From positions 8,926 through 72,925 of the forward strand of contig NZ_AXAP01000024.1 in the NCBI RefSeq assembly GCF_000472865.1: DNA of 64,000 bases, written 5' to 3'. Source of the stretch: Bradyrhizobium elkanii WSM2783. GTDB taxonomy: Bacteria > Pseudomonadota > Alphaproteobacteria > Rhizobiales > Xanthobacteraceae. Made by a program: the position numbers and the translations under genes. Each line of letters begins with the position of its first letter. Within the stretch, counting starts at the first letter, position 1. Of this stretch, positions 63,570 to 64,000 are shown piece after piece. A model generated the notes under the pieces. That model searched no databases, was not told the origin of the DNA, and worked only from the letters and a program-made list of their open reading frames with translations.

Positions 63570-64000
63570 TTAGATCACCAGCTCTCGCAGCACGCGGCGG
63601 CAATCCATCTCGTATTCGAGATCGACCACCGGCGGCCGGGCGAAGTGCCAGGTCAGGCCGGCGCGGGTGGCGCCGCGGCGCACCAGTTCATCGGCGAGAT
63701 GCGGATGGAAATCGTGCACGGTGTAGACCTGCACGCCGGTGGTGTCCTGCCAGGTGGAACCGAATTCGGCGAGCCGCCGCTCCATTTCGCCGACGGTGAA
63801 GCGCACCTTCTCCTTCCAGGCTTCCGCGCTCACGTCGCGATAGCGCACGATGCGCTCGGGATAGCTGCCGGTACCGCCGCGCGCCTCGGCGCCGCCGGCG
63901 ATGACGAAGGACGGCGAGGTTCCCGTGCTCGGGCGTGTGAACGAGAATGCGTAGAATGACGGCTCGGCGGGAGGATCGATTTCGGGACAGACATTGCTGC
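63570..64000 (-). CDS. RidA-like (YjgF/UK114-type) protein, 5' end outside the window
   Basis: The frame is open from the window edge to the stop at 63570 with no stop codon, giving at least 143 codons. An internal GTG at 63848 is therefore not the real start. The C-terminal half, with 'FTVGEMERRLAEFGSTWQD' region, 'VQVYTVHDFHPHLADEL' region and 'LEYEMDCRRVL', resembles the RidA/YjgF fold that hydrolyses imines and enamines. Close relatives include amino-muconate deaminase-like proteins. The assignment is tentative. A RidA role fits the neighbouring D-amino-acid-dehydrogenase-like gene. Confidence 0.6.
   Translation of the reverse strand, partial: SNVCPEIDPPAEPSFYAFSFTRPSTGTSPSFVIAGGAEARGGTGSYPERIVRYRDVSAEAWKEKVRFTVGEMERRLAEFGSTWQDTTGVQVYTVHDFHPHLADELVRRGATRAGLTWHFARPPVVDLEYEMDCRRVLRELVI

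Overview
The window looks like chromosomal DNA from an alphaproteobacterium, most probably Bradyrhizobium or a close relative. This rests on high and even GC, dense metabolic gene content, the kinds of genes present (class III PHA synthase with a phasin, Liv-type ABC transporters, a paaX-paaABCDE cluster), and many palindromic intergenic repeats. I see no rRNA, tRNA, CRISPR array, prophage or transposase. The assignment is an inference from gene families, not a database match.

Layout. 1-5 kb: a Baeyer-Villiger-type monooxygenase diverges from a nitronate monooxygenase, followed by a thiolase-fold protein. 5-9.5 kb: an RND efflux permease and its periplasmic adaptor. 9.6-11.3 kb: a chemoreceptor. 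11.5-15.3 kb: a complete four-carbon acid-sugar (threonate/erythronate) pathway, ltnD-otnI-otnK with divergent otnC. 15.4-21.1 kb: livJHMGF-type amino-acid ABC transporter and a DUF1445 hydro-lyase, diverging from a LysR regulator. 22.2-31.3 kb: catabolic enzymes (M20 carbamoyl/ureido hydrolase, D-2-hydroxyacid dehydrogenase, tartrate-dehydrogenase-like enzyme, SDR, arylformamidase-like hydrolase, amidase, MHS-family transporter, sulfite-oxidase-like protein). 31.4-33.9 kb: a hydrolase-OsmC fusion and a quinone oxidoreductase.

34-40.7 kb: phenylacetate upper pathway, paaX-paaABCDE-paaI-paaK, all on the minus strand. PaaK makes phenylacetyl-CoA, PaaABCDE epoxidises it, PaaI rescues CoA from dead-end thioesters and PaaX is the likely repressor. 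The lower pathway (paaF, G, H, J, Z) is not here. 40.9-47.1 kb: hydrolase, DUF445 membrane protein, phasin, and a translationally coupled phaE-phaC-GNAT set. 47.2-54.3 kb: one-direction group DUF6489, alpha/beta hydrolase, WS/DGAT acyltransferase, epoxide hydrolase and a self-sufficient CYP102-type P450, which suggests a fatty-acid oxidation and storage-lipid module. 54.4-64 kb: D-amino-acid-dehydrogenase-like flavoenzyme diverging from a peptide ABC transporter (five genes), a cytoplasmic-type gamma-glutamyltransferase and a RidA-like protein cut by the window end.

The most striking non-coding feature is a set of at least seven families of palindromic repeats (21 copies recognised). Several copies sit inside operons: between paaC and paaB, between paaD and paaE, between livJ and livH, and between the epoxide hydrolase and the P450. 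Three well-formed operator-like palindromes were found, upstream of the LysR gene, of paaA and of the phasin gene.
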